From the NCBI GenBank assembly GCA_030765065.1, contig CM060990.1, positions 413,735,198 to 413,799,197 of the forward strand: a DNA stretch of 64,000 nt, read 5' to 3'. How positions within the stretch are numbered: the first letter of the stretch is position 1; every line of letters begins with the position of its first letter. The DNA is from Deroplatys truncata (Eukaryota; Arthropoda; Insecta; Mantodea; Mantidae). The notes beneath the pieces are model-generated. The model was not told the DNA's origin and did not search any database. It saw only the letters and a list, made by a program, of their open reading frames with translations. Shown here piece after piece: positions 42,778 through 53,205 of this stretch. A program made the position numbers and the translations under genes.

Positions 42778-43944
42778 TTATGAAGTACCTTTGGCTACAC
42801 CGGCGCGGTTTAACTTGACCTTTTTCTTGCGCGCAGGACTACGGCTCGGTCGGGAACGACCGACAACCTGGAAGCTATCCGCGTCACCGTCGCTAGGACC
42901 GGTGTCAGAGCCTGTCGTCCGTGTACGAGAGCGGGAGCGACTCGTGAGACGACGTGTGGGAAATTTGCGGTAGAGGCGTTCAGAAACAGTGCCAGAGGTG
43001 GAAGCTGAAATGGTCTGTATGGAAGAAGTGGCCTGTGGATGTTTAGGCGGAGAAAGGACGGATTCAGAAGCGGTGTCGGTTTGAGTGCCAACAGAAACAC
43101 GTGAATGAGAGACGGGAGAGGTCTGCGTCACGGCATCCTGCTTCCGAACACCCCCGCGTACAGCAGCGGAGTACTTCAGGGAGGTAGTCGGGTGCAGTTC
43201 GTGGTAACGCTTTCGTGCTTCAGGAAACGTTAGACGATCCTTGATCCGTACTTCTTGGATAGCCCTTTCCGCTAGAAACCGTGGGCACTCTTTGGAGTTG
43301 GAAGGATGACCAGCACAACAGTTAACACAAGCGGGGTCCTGAGCACACATCGAACCGTCATGCGTGGCTCTACCACAACGCGGACAAACAGGTGAGCCGG
43401 AACAACGCTGCTGGGTGTGCCCGAACTTCTGGCAACGGAAACAGCGCATTGGATTTGGTATATAAGGTCGGACAGATGCTCTCTCATAACCGCAGAAGAT
43501 ATAGGTAGGTAACTCGGTCCGCTCAAACGTCAGAAACACCGTGCGGAGAGGAAGCGGCTTGTCATCCCTTTTTCCAATGAGTGGATATGACGCAGTAACT
43601 CCTTGATCTGACAGGCAATTCACAATGTCCTCATTGCAAAGGCCGTCCAAACTAGCGGTGGTTACCACACCGCGGCTGCTATTCAGGGTTTTGTGTTTTA
43701 CCACCGTAATGGGGTAAGAGCCCAGTAGAGTGGCGTTCAGTAACTTCGCCGGTTGGTCGTCATGGAACACTTCAATTAAAAGCGTGCCATCCCTACAACG
43801 CGTTGCGTTTTTCACTTTTCCACAGATGCGATCTATTTCCTTTTGTATATAAAACGGACTGACATCCTGCATCGTCTTGCCATCACAATTCAGCCGCATT
43901 ACAAAAAATCGAGGTGTTGAGGAGGTTAAGCGCAGGGAAGCCAT
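42778..43944 (-). CDS. ORF1 gag-like protein of the divergent family (copy 7)
   Basis: 388 codons, uninterrupted, starting at a real ATG (MASLRLTSSTPRFF). The middle aligns with main-family ORF1 (LNSSRGVVTTASLDGL, SVRPYIPNPMRCFRC). Three zinc knuckles: CFRCQKFGHTQQRC, CPRCGRATHDGSMC and CVNCCAGHPSNSKEC. It is followed by EVRIKDRLTFPEARKRY, also shared with the main family, and a Ser/Arg-rich basic C-terminus. It is shorter than the main-family protein (388 against about 429). It is the only open gene of this copy. Confidence 0.9.
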   Translation of the reverse strand: MASLRLTSSTPRFFVMRLNCDGKTMQDVSPFYIQKEIDRICGKVKNATRCRDGTLLIEVFHDDQPAKLLNATLLGSYPITVVKHKTLNSSRGVVTTASLDGLCNEDIVNCLSDQGVTASYPLIGKRDDKPLPLRTVFLTFERTELPTYIFCGYERASVRPYIPNPMRCFRCQKFGHTQQRCSGSPVCPRCGRATHDGSMCAQDPACVNCCAGHPSNSKECPRFLAERAIQEVRIKDRLTFPEARKRYHELHPTTSLKYSAAVRGGVRKQDAVTQTSPVSHSRVSVGTQTDTASESVLSPPKHPQATSSIQTISASTSGTVSERLYRKFPTRRLTSRSRSRTRTTGSDTGPSDGDADSFQVVGRSRPSRSPARKKKVKLNRAGVAKGTS

Positions 43945-44407
43945 AATGGAAATAGCCCCCTTCCGGAACCGTCGGCGTCAGCCTGCATCCGGGGGTTAAA
44001 AAGAAAGGACACCCAAATCTTCCGGTCTGTGCCGGCCTGGAACACCCGTTTCAGGCCCGATCTCTAAGAATACCTCAGAGGAGTTACCCTCCGACTCTCA
44101 CTACGTACCGGTATGCAACAGTTTCACCACAGGCAGGCCCGAATTTATGCCCCTACCACTGGAATAACCGCCAGTGGCCCCCCACTTTAGGCCACGCTGC
44201 CTCAACAGAGAAACCGCGGATTCAGGGGACTTGTGGTTGATTACGTCGGGCGCCAGACAGCGGTAACACGTCGAGTCCCCCCGGTCAACCCAGCCACGCG
44301 CGGCCACCGAACCGTTCGAGGGGACCCGGCCCCTATGGGGCTACGTGGGTGTACATGACAGTGGATCGGCTCCGCACCTAGTGTCGCATGAAAGGGGTAG
44401 TGAGGAG
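43945..44407 (-). promoter_or_regulatory. 5' UTR of copy 7, part next to ORF1
   Basis: About 460 bp of G/C-rich sequence unlike the main-family 5' UTR. It is cut by copy 8 (target duplication 44396-44407) and goes on at 46154-46354. I see no gene. Confidence 0.6.
44396..44407. repeat. Target-site duplication of copy 8, left side
   Basis: GGTAGTGAGGAG, matching 46142-46153. Confidence 0.92.
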
Positions 44408-44824
44408 TGATGATGATGATGATATGCGGTTTAAGGGCGCTAAACTGCTACGGTCATCAGCGCCCTTACAATGTATAAAAGATAAGGTCAAAATATAAAA
44501 CAGGTAAAAGAACCGCATAGTTAAAAACGGTACACAAACCCGCGATGTTCAAAAAGCTAAAACTAACAATAATAGAACAATAACAATAAAACAATAATAA
44601 CAATAACAACATTAATAACAACAATAATAACAATAACAATAACAACAATAACAACAATACAAAGTTCTGAAAAACCAACACACTAAAAGCATATGCAATA
44701 AAAGATTAAAACGTGTCAGGAAGTGTAGAATGCGAGGGACATGAGCGCCATATGTCCACTGGGGATAAGAGTGCCCATAAAAACAGACAGAATAAAAGTA
44801 CTAAGCTAACAGACGCCCAACGCA
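44408..44824 (-). other. 3' UTR and tail of copy 8
   Basis: Tail, hairpin at 44433-44467 and TAACAA-type tract at about 44563-44659. Confidence 0.87.
44433..44467 (-). promoter_or_regulatory. Conserved 3' hairpin (copy 8)
   Basis: Perfect 9-bp stem AAGGGCGCT / AGCGCCCTT with a 17-nt loop; one loop base differs from copy 1. Confidence 0.7.
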
Positions 44825-46141
44825 TTAAATGCGCAGATTAAAATCACTGTCATGAATAAAACGTAAAACACATTCTACAGCACGCGAGTCGTCTGCCAAA
44901 ACGTTGGCTAGGCCAACAGGCAGACCCACACGAGTACGCAATGCAGCTAAAACCTGACACTCCGTTAAAATGTGACGCACCGTTAAGGGCACGTCACACT
45001 GCCCACAGAGTGGTGCGGAGTCACCACTGAGCAAATACCTATGACTAAAAACACAATGTCCAATCCGTAAACGAGCTAAAATTACCTCTTCCCGACGACA
45101 AGAACGAGAAGAGGTACCCCAGAGCAACGGGAAAGGCTTATCCTCCCGCAACTTGTTCCCCCGGAGGGCCGTCCACTCATCGCGCCAGCGCGAGAGGATG
45201 CGGCGACGTACAATAACACACGAATCTGACGAGGGAACAACAAAAGTAAAAAATTTGGGTAATAAAATCGCCGATTTCGCAGCGGCGTCGGCAGACTCGT
45301 TACCTGAGATGCCCACATGACCTGGAATCCACATGAAGGACACGCTGATGCCAGAGACACCAAGCGAGTGGAGCAGGTCATGTATGCGTTATACGAGTGG
45401 GTGGTAATCGTACAGCGCATGAATAGTCTGAAGGGCACTCAGAGAGTCCGTACAAATAAAACAGTGCCGTAAGTCGTGCCGCTGAATGTATAAAACAGAT
45501 TGATAAATGCTAAAACGTTCGGCGGTAAAAATTGAACATTGTCGAGGTAAACGAAAAGTAAAACTCTGTACACCAAAAACAAAGGCACATCCTACTCCAA
45601 CATCAGTCTTAGACCCATCAGTATATATAAAATGACAGTCCCCGAACTGCGCCTGTAGTTCTAAAAAGGCGGATCTAAGAACAGAAGCAGGGGTCGCAGT
45701 TTTCGGCATCGACGCTAGCCCAAGGTGGATGTGGGCCTCATCGCGCGACCATGGAGGAAAGCGCGTTTCCCCTCGGGTAAGGGCCGGCGCTGGCGTAACG
45801 TCCAAATGCCGAAGTAGCAGTCGAAAGCGAACCCCTGGAGGGAGCAATGCAGAGGAGCTAACGAAATATTGGCGATCAAGCGAATCCTCGTAAAATACAT
45901 CGAAGGACGGGTGGTTAGGCAAGCTTGAGACCCGACAAGCATAGCTGCACAAAAGCATCTCACGCCGGAAGGACAGCGGAGGCTCTGCAGCTTCTGCGTA
46001 CAGACTGGGTACAGGGCTAGTTGGAAAGGCCCCTGTAGCGACTCTTATGCCACGATGGTGAATGGCATTCAATCGACGTAACACAGATGGACGTGCCGAC
46101 GAATAAACAATACACCCGTAATCAAGCTTGGATCGGACCAA
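44825..46141 (-). pseudogene. ORF2 fragment: RT thumb, RNase H, CCHC (copy 8)
   Basis: A single frame runs from the truncation point to the ORF2 stop, with one internal stop near 45386-45388 (TAA where others have CAG for Gln). RNase H motifs are all present: YTDGSKTDVGVGCAF, FTAERFSIYQ, CTDSLSALQ and WIPGHVGISGNESADA. The T-run region is in frame here (GCAFVFGVQSFTF), which shows that the frameshift in copies 1, 10 and 11 is not universal. Confidence 0.9.
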
Positions 46142-46153
46142 GGTAGTGAGGAG
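46142..46153. repeat. Target-site duplication of copy 8, right side
   Basis: GGTAGTGAGGAG, identical to 44396-44407. Confidence 0.92.
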
Positions 46154-46451
46154 GGTGCACTCGACCTTCACGCCTGAGACCTCCGGAGAGCACACAAGTT
46201 GGAAACTGCGCTGAAACCGTGGGACAGCAACCACGGAAATAGAAAAGATCCCTGTTGGTGAGACAGGAGTAAATAAACCTAAGAAGCTTAAACCTAGTTT
46301 AAGGAATAATTGTAGAAGAGGAAGAGTAAAGTAAAGGAACGTAACGGGGCTAGTCCAGATGGGGGTGAGGGGATGAATATGGCGATGATTGGCTCGGGAA
46401 CCCCCGGGTGCGCCAAAAACCCGTACTCACATAAGGTGAGCCCCTGAGGGG
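46142..46451 (-). mobile_element. Copy 7 5' end, with main-family terminus
   Basis: 46154-46354 is the remaining unique 5' UTR of copy 7. 46355-46451 is nearly identical to the outermost 97 bp of main-family copies such as copy 4 (21055-21151), ending in CCCCTCAGGGG. The right-hand target duplication of copy 7 follows at once, so the hybrid 5' end was inserted as one piece. Confidence 0.88.
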
Positions 46452-46465
46452 TGGACGTGGTGAGA
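46452..46465. repeat. Target-site duplication of copy 7, right side
   Basis: TGGACGTGGTGAGA, identical to 38764-38777. Confidence 0.93.
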
Positions 46466-47105
46466 CAGAAGAGAAACGATGCAAGGGTAATTGTCACTGG
46501 AGTAGGTGTCAGCAACGACGTGCCACTGCAGACGCCTAGCAAGCTGGAGTGAGCAAACGGCAAGGTCTAGGTGTGAGAATGTACCAGTAGAATCAGAAAT
46601 AAAAGTAGGTTCACCTGTATTGAGGATGAAGAGATTGAACAGGTAAAAAATATCCGAAAGAAGAGTACCTCTCGCACAAGCCCTTGGCGAACCCCACAGT
46701 GGGTGATGGGCATTAAAATCTGCCAACAGAAGAAATGGTGTTGGGAAAGCGGACAAGAGATCACGAATGTCTGCATTTGCGAGGGGGACGATAGAGGAGA
46801 ATATGCAGAGCATACAAAAAAGAAAACACCGGGTAAGTGAAGTCTAATGGTAACAGCCTGCAAGTCGGACGTAAGAGTGAGAGTTTAAAAATGGACGTCG
46901 TTACGCACTAATAACATGACACCTCCATGAGAAGGAGTACCCTCCTCCGGTTAAAGATCGAAGCGAACCGAAGTATACCCTCGGAGATTAAAAGGATCTT
47001 AACGGCGTAGCTTAGTCTCCTGCAAACACACGACCATTGGTGAATGGGAACGCAATAAAAGCCTATGCGATCGTACACCACGTAAATTCCAGGTCAGGTT
47101 AACCA
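46466..47105 (-). pseudogene. ORF2 endonuclease part (copy 6)
   Basis: 46452-46813 reads endonuclease with the metal-binding Asn kept but its Gly changed (ADFNAHH for GDFNAHH). The N-terminal part up to 47105 has shifts and a small deletion near 47062, where AGTTGCAGTTCCGCC of other copies is missing. Dead. Confidence 0.8.
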
Positions 47106-47149
47106 TGAATAAAAGGGATAAACTGTCTACTTAGAAGGGCGGCTGAAAA

Positions 47150-48403
47150 TTAATTTCTGCTTAACCTTTGAGCACGGGCTATTAGTATGCAGTTGCTCAG
47201 ACTCCATAGGCTCCTCAAAGGGAGGGCCCACGTGCTCAGTACCAGAAACCAATTCAAGCGCCGTGAATCGGTTCTGGATGGCAATGGGCGAAGGGTGCTG
47301 CTGAGCGCGGCTTGTCCCAGGAACATCCTGGGACTGCGACTTTCGAGGAGGAGGAGAAGGTTAACTTTTGTTTCCGCGCGCACGCGGAGGGTCTTTCAGA
47401 AAGCTTTCCCTGCGAAGTTTCTGCTTGGGCTTCTTTTCCGTGGCTTGGGATTTCAGAACCTTAGGACCAGCTTTGGATGACTTGGTAAGCGTGCTATAGA
47501 CGGATGGCCGGATGGTAGTGACGGTAAAGCCATTCATGGACCAGGCCTGTATTTCGGCATCTACTCGTGGTACTGGCGAGACAACAACAGAACTAAATAT
47601 ACCAGATCGCAGGAGCGAAGGTTGGCGCGCATGGTAACACCTCCGGGCTTCAGCGAAGGAGAGTTTTCCTTTACCCGGATCTCCTAGATCGCCTTCTCGT
47701 CCAAGTACCGCGGAGAGTCTGCAAATGACGCTTAATGAGACCTTTGCAATTGACACAGACGGGGGCTGTTGAACAGGTACCTTCGTGTGAGGGCTGGATC
47801 CATGTTGCACAGATGGTAACGGCACTCTTACATGAGACTTGCGTATGCCCAAAACGTTGGCATTTAAAACAACGCAGAGTTCTAGGAATATAAGGCCTCA
47901 CCGCAATCCGTTCTTACCCTGCGGAAATGCTCGTGGGCAGATCGACGCCATCAAATGTTAGAAACAGGGTACGAGTGGGTACCAATACACCTTCGCGTTT
48001 GGCTTGCACTCGATGAACCGCTGTCACCTTCTGGTCTTCCAGGTATTCTACCAGGTCCTCGTCCGATATGCCATCGAGGCTATGTGTGGTGACAACGCCT
48101 CGACAAGAATTTAAGGTGCGGTGCTTCTCAACACGGATAGGATAACCGTGGAGAAGCGTGGCGCGGAACAAAGCCTTACTCTGCTGCTCAGATTTGGTTT
48201 GAACCAACAGGGAACCAATCCAAAGACGAGTGCGGTACTGAACCGCACCTGAAATAGCGTCAATGCCGTTCTGGATAATAAAAGGGTTCACCTTCTCAAA
48301 CGTTTGACCTTCCTCAGTTCGCGAAATCACTAAGTAACTACCAGTTGTGCTACTTCTGTTGCAATCGTTTTCGGCGTTTGTTATATATAATGGAGAAAGT
48401 GTG
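47150..48403 (-). pseudogene. ORF1 in several frames (copy 6)
   Basis: 47914-48330 is the N-terminal part and 47671-47901 holds knuckles 1 and 2 (CFKCQRFGHTQVSC; CATWIQPSHEGTC, with Trp for the second Cys). 47361-47852 and 47150-47383 carry the basic C-terminus. The usual ATG has become CTG at 48401-48403. At least four breaks. Confidence 0.83.
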
Positions 48404-48655
48404 CTCCAGAGCGAAATAAATCCTCCACCATTGCAACCGTCTCCGACCGCGGGCTCTGACTTTCCGGGCGTTACCCCGGCTTGGGTGAGTGGGCTATCTA
48501 TACCTATCTCACCCCAGGGTCACCCCTTCCAAAACATAGACAAGGGGACCCAATCGCCATCAGAAGTCAGCAGCTCATGCAATGGCCCTCCCGTGGGACT
48601 GCAGTTGAACAGCAGATACGAACACAAACCCTACATGACGACCCCGGGTGGTGGG
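48404..48655 (-). promoter_or_regulatory. 5' UTR remnant (copy 6)
   Basis: The ORF1-proximal 250 bp of a main-family 5' UTR, cut where other copies read GGTGGTGGGGATGACGCC. No gene. Confidence 0.55.
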
Positions 48656-48965
48656 ATGGTATGGGATGGGGTGGGGTTTAAGAGCGCTCAACTGCTAGGG
48701 TTATTAGCGCCCTTTCTATGTGTAAAATATAAATGCAAAAGTCAAAAAATAAAAAAACCCACACAAAACACTTGGACAAGAACACCAAAAAATACAACAG
48801 ACCAAATACTAAGATCTACACACCAAAAGCTTGGTCAACAAGAGAATAAAACACCGTTTCAAGAAATGTAGAATGCAAGGGACAGGAGCGCCAGATGTCC
48901 ACTGGGGAGGAGTGCCCCCACTAAAAGATAATGTAAAATCTAACAGCTAAAAGGCGCTCAGCGCA
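48656..48965 (-). other. 3' UTR and variant tail of copy 9
   Basis: Tail reading ATGGTATGGGATGGGG on the + strand, a hairpin at 48681-48713, then A-rich sequence without the TAACAA tract. No gene. Confidence 0.82.
48681..48713 (-). promoter_or_regulatory. 3' hairpin with one wobble pair (copy 9)
   Basis: 8-bp stem (sense AGGGCGCT / AGCGCTCT) with one G-U pair and a 17-nt loop. Loop length and the CCT.GC.GTT pattern are kept although the flanks differ. Confidence 0.65.
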
Positions 48966-51900
48966 TCAAATGCGACGGCTAAAACCAATGTCACTTATAA
49001 AACATAAAAGACGTTCTACAGCATGCGCGTCGTCTGCCAAAACGTTGGCTATGCCAACAGGCAGACCCACGCGAACGCGCAGTGGAGCTAAATCTTGACA
49101 CTCAGTTAAAATGTGGCGCACCGTTAAGGGCTCACCACACTGCTGACACAGTGGAGCGGGGTCACCACTGAGCAAATATCTATGAATAAAAAGGCAATGT
49201 CCAATTCGTAAACGGGCTAAAAGTACCTCTTCCCGACGTGTAGAACGAGAAGCGGTGCCCCAGTCTAACGGGACAGGTTTAATTTCCCACAATTTGTTCC
49301 CCCGGAGGGCCGTCCACTCATCGCGCCAAAGCGGGAGGATGCGGCGACGTAAAATAACACACGAATTGGACGAGGGAACAACAGAGGTAAACAATCTGTG
49401 TAATAAAATCGCCGATTTCGCAGCGGCGTCGGCTGACTCGTTCCCTGAGTTGCCCACATGACCTGGAATCCACATAAAAGAGACGCTGATGCCAGAGGTA
49501 CCAAGCGAGGGGACCAGCTCATGGATGCGCTGTACGAGGGGGTGGTAATTGTACAGTGCGCGAATACTTTGAAGAGCACTCAGGGAGTCTGAACAACTAA
49601 AACAGAGACGTAGGTCGTACCGCTGGACGTATAAAAGTGACTGATAATACTAAAAATTTCGGCGGTAAAAATGGAACATTGCCCGAGTAAACGAAATGTA
49701 AAACTACGATTATCATCATCAAAGGCACACCCTACTCACACATCAGTCATAGACCCATCAGTATATATAAAACGAAAGTCCCCGAACTGCGTTCGAAGTT
49801 CTAAAAAGGCCGATCTAAGAACTGAAGAAGGGGTCTCATTCTTCGACATAGACCTCAACCCAAGGTGACACTGGGCTTCAGCGCGCAACCATGGAGGAAA
49901 GCACGTTCCCCCCCGTGGAAGGGCCGGCGATGGCGTAAAGTCCAAATGCCGAAGAAGCTGTCGAAATTGAACCCCTGGAGGTAGTAATGCAGAGGAGCTA
50001 AAGAAATATTATCGATCAAACGAATCCTCGTAAAATAAATCCAAGGACCGGTTGTTAGGCAAGCTCGAGAGCCGACAAGCATAGCGGCACAAAATCATCC
50101 CACGCCGGAAGGACAGCGGAGGCTCTGCAACTTCTGCGTACAGACTGGGTACCGGGCTAGTTGGAAAGGCCCCTGTAGCGACTCTTTTGCCACGATGGTG
50201 AATGGCATTTAATCGAAGTAACACAGATGGACGTGCCGACGAATAAACAATACACCCACAATCAAGCTTGGATCGGACCAAAGAGCGATAAAGGCGAAGA
50301 AGGACGGTCCGATCAGCTCCTCATGATGTGCCACTTAAAACACGTAAAATATTAAGAGAACGGTCACACTTTGCTTTTAAAAACGAAATGTGCGAAGTCA
50401 AACACAACTTTCTATCAAAGATCAACCCCAAAAATTTCGCCTCGTCTGCAAACGGAAGTATCCCTGGCCCTAGATGGAGAGAGGGTGGAGGGAAATACTT
50501 CCGGCGCCAGAAATTGATGCAGACGGATTTCTCGGCGGAGAAATTAAAGCCGTTGACGTTACTCCAGGCGTAGAGACGGTCAATACAGCTCTGAACACGG
50601 CGTACGAGCAGACAGGTCCGCCGTGAACTGCAATAAATGGCGAAATCGCCACAAAAAGGGACGATGACATGCCAGGTGGAATACAATCAACAATGGGGTT
50701 GATAGCAATCGCAAAAAGTGTGACACTGAGTAAAAAGTCCTGCGGTACTCCGTTCTCTTGAATAAAATCACGAGATAAAACCGAGCCCGCACGTAAACGA
50801 CAAACGCGGTCCGTCATGAACTCCCAAAGAAATATGGGAAGACGAACGGATATTCCATGCGTGAAGTGTACGTAAACTGCCGCCCATCCAACAAGTGTCA
50901 TAAGCTTTCTCCAGGTAAAAAAACACAGCCACGGTTTGACACTTTCTCAGAAATCCATTCATAACATGCGTCGACAGGGACACCGGGTGTTCGACGGTAG
51001 AGCGATAGCGACGAAATCCGCACTGAGCGTTCGCTAGAAGTTTCTGAGACTCAAGCCAGCATGTCAACCGCCCATTGATCATGCGCTCCATCACCTTGCA
51101 AATGCAACTGGTGAGGGAGATAGGGCGGTAGCTGGAAGGTAGTTGGCGATCCTTCCCAGGCTTAAGAATAAGGACAATGGTGGCTTCGCGCCAAACGGAA
51201 GAAAAAAGGCCGTCTTGCCAAATACGGTTATAGAACTGTAGGAGAAGGAGTTTACTGTCGGCTGAAAGGTTCTTTAACATCAGGACATAAATGCTGTCCG
51301 GCCCAGGAGCGGAGTGCCTAAAGCAATGAAGAACGTGCTCCAGCTCCCTCATTGCAAAAAGTTCATTATAACTTCAGTATTAGCAGACCTAAAATTATAT
51401 GTTGGGGAATCAAGCCGGTGTTTAATAGAGCGAAAGCCGGCGGAATAATGGTCTGAAATGGAAACCGGCTCAAAAGCAGCACCCAAAGTGTTAGCAATGG
51501 CAGCCGGATCTACCATGGTGGCATTGGAAACCTGAAGGCCAGAAACAGTACAATGCGACACTTTACCTGAGAAGCGACGAAGTTTATCCCAAACAATGGA
51601 TGAAGGCGCAGAGCGGTTAAAAGACTCTACAAAACGAGTCCACGACGCCTTCTTGCCATCCTGAATAATGCGACGAGCCCTGGCGCGCGATTGTTTAAAA
51701 GTCACCAAAATATCAAGCATAGGGTGTCGCCGAACACCCTAAGTGCAGTCCTAAGGGCACGAACGGCGTCCCGACAATCCTCGTTCCACCACGGAACAGG
51801 CGGTCGCCGACGTTGAGAGGATGAACGGGGAATTGCGCGTTCGGCGGCAGAGAAAATCGTAGACGTAAGGTGCTGCCCTAGTTGGTTAATGTCGGCGAAG

Positions 51901-52060
51901 GGCTGATCGTAAAAATGCACGAGGCTGGAATACAAGCTCCAGTCGGCTTTTGTGAATATCCAGGTAGGTACTCTGGAATGCTGTACGTGGTGTGACAGAA
52001 GAGAAACGATGCAGGGGTAATGGTCGCTGGAGTAGGTGTCAGCGACGACGTTCCACTGAA
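48966..52060 (-). pseudogene. ORF2 RNase H, RT and endonuclease (copy 9)
   Basis: Open pieces in changing frames: RNase H end 48966-49475 (WIPGHVGNSGNES), RNase H start 49736-49945, thumb 50009-50281, RT end 50321-50686, RT core 50470-50901 and 50768-51352 (SSYRPISLTS, CGFRRYRSTV), RT start 51349-51720, endonuclease 51702-52060. FVDD is damaged near 50650 by a lost base. Six or more shifts. Confidence 0.84.
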
Positions 52061-52396
52061 TAATGATGATGATTATGATGATCATGAGATGCGGTTTAAG
52101 GGCGCTAAACTGCTAAGGTCATCAGCGCCCTTACAATGTATAAAATAGAAAGTCAAAAATATAAAAGAACCGCATAATTAAAAAACGTGACACAAACCCG
52201 CGATGTCCAAAGATTTCAAACAACAATAATACAACCATGCCAAAAACTAACACACTAAAAGCGTAGGCAATAAAAGATTCAAACGTGTCAAGGACCGTAG
52301 AATGCGAGGGACATGAGCGCCTTTTGTCCTCTGGGGATTAGAGTCCCCATAAAAACAGACAGAATAAAAAGACTAAGCTAAAAGGCGCTCAACGCA
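52061..52396 (-). other. 3' UTR and tail of copy 10
   Basis: An imperfect (GAT)n tail on +, a hairpin at 52098-52132 and a TAACAA tract shrunk to a few units near 52220. Confidence 0.85.
52098..52132 (-). promoter_or_regulatory. Conserved 3' hairpin (copy 10)
   Basis: Perfect 9-bp stem AAGGGCGCT / AGCGCCCTT with a 17-nt loop. Confidence 0.7.
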
Positions 52397-52944
52397 TTAA
52401 ATGCGCAGATTAAAATCACTGTCATGAATAAAACGTAAAACACATTCTACAGCACGCGTGTCGTCTGCCAAAACGTTGGCTAGGCCAACAGGCAGACCCA
52501 CACGAGCACGCAATGCAGCTAAAACCTCACACCCTGTTAAAATGTGACGCACCGTTAAGGGCGCATCACACTGCCCACAGAGTGGTGCGAAGTCACCACT
52601 GAGCAAATACCTATGACTAAAAACACAATGTCCAATCCGTAAACGAGCTAAAATTACTTCTTCCCGACGACACGAACGAGAAGAGGTACCCCAGACCAAC
52701 GGAAAAGGCTTAACCTCCCGCAACTTGTTCCCCCGGAGGGTCGTCCACTCATCCCGCCAGCGCGAGAGGATGCGGCGACGTAAAATAGCAAACGAATCTG
52801 ACGGGGGAACAACGGAGGTAAAACATCTGGGTAATAAAATCGCCGATTTGGCAGTGGCGTCGGCAGGCTCATTACCTTAGATGACCACATGACCTGGGAT
52901 CCACATGAAGGAGATGCTGGTGCCAGAGACACCAAGCGAGTGGA
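52397..52944 (-). pseudogene. ORF2 C-terminal part: RNase H end and CCHC (copy 10)
   Basis: 52397-52723 is open for the end of ORF2, with the C-terminal motif CGQCDAPLTVRHILTGC. Upstream to 52944 is the RNase H His/Asp region, with a stop and a shift. The N-terminal side continues at 59258. Confidence 0.83.
52934..52944. repeat. Target-site duplication of copy 11, left side
   Basis: AAGCGAGTGGA, matching 59258-59268; the site lies in RNase H of copy 10. Confidence 0.92.
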
Positions 52945-53205
52945 TGATGATGATGATGATGATATGCGGCTTAAGGGCGCTAAACTGCTGAGGTCATCAG
53001 CGCCCTTACAAGGTATAAAATATAAAGTCAAAAAATAAAAGACAGGTAAAAAACCGCATAGTTAAGAACGGGACACAAACCCGCGATGATCAAAAAGCTA
53101 AAACTAACAATATAACAATAACAAATATATCAATAACAATAATAACAATAACAACAATAACAATAAAAACAACAATAACAATAGCAACAATACAAAGATC
53201 TGAAA
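52945..53205 (-). other. Extra 3' terminal fragment of copy 11
   Basis: A 261-bp 3' end with tail, hairpin (52973-53007) and TAACAA tract (about 53105-53191). It stops at GATCTGAAA, where the full 3' UTR goes on with AACAACACAC (53469 onward), and is joined there to the tail of the full-length element. Confidence 0.9.
52973..53007 (-). promoter_or_regulatory. Conserved 3' hairpin, outer (copy 11)
   Basis: Perfect 9-bp stem with a 17-nt loop; belongs to the extra 3' fragment. Confidence 0.7.

Larger units (their letters stand above)
38778..44407 (-). mobile_element. Divergent non-LTR copy 7, main body
   Basis: This is a second, clearly different family of the same superfamily. The ORFs align with the main family along their length but differ at many residues. 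About 5.9 kb once copy 8 is removed. Its 5' part continues at 46142-46451, and its last 97 bp at the 5' end are main-family sequence. The 3' tail is CTCTCTC-like rather than (CAT)n. Confidence 0.9.
44408..46141 (-). mobile_element. 5'-truncated non-LTR copy 8
   Basis: A 1,734-bp main-family copy holding only the RT thumb, RNase H and 3' UTR, ending abruptly at 46141 inside the thumb. Such 5' truncation is the usual product of incomplete reverse transcription. It lies in the 5' UTR of copy 7, which gives a direct link in time between the two families. Confidence 0.93.
46452..48655 (-). mobile_element. Non-LTR copy 6, endonuclease, ORF1 and 5' UTR
   Basis: Copy 6 resumes after copy 7. It runs through the endonuclease start, a broken ORF1 and part of the 5' UTR, and is cut near 48655 by copy 9. 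Its 5' terminus lies right of the window. Confidence 0.86.
48656..52060 (-). mobile_element. Non-LTR copy 9, 3' segment
   Basis: 3' UTR, RNase H, RT and half of the endonuclease, cut at about 52060 by copy 10. The 5' part must lie right of the window. The tail is CCCAT/CCCCA-like rather than (CAT)n and the 3' UTR has no TAACAA tract, so this copy is a diverged subfamily, in line with its outer position. Confidence 0.86.
52061..52944 (-). mobile_element. Non-LTR copy 10, 3' segment
   Basis: Tail, 3' UTR and the second half of RNase H of copy 10, cut at 52944 by copy 11 and resumed at 59258. Confidence 0.88.

Noticed and set aside
46154-46354. Possible stretch of single-copy host DNA between copies 8 and 6
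   Set aside because: It lies inside the outer target duplication of copy 7, next to its 5' UTR, and directly continues the sequence interrupted by copy 8.
46355-46451. Independent insertion of a main-family 5' end fragment
   Set aside because: Non-LTR insertions lose 5', not 3', sequence, and there is no separate duplication around this piece.
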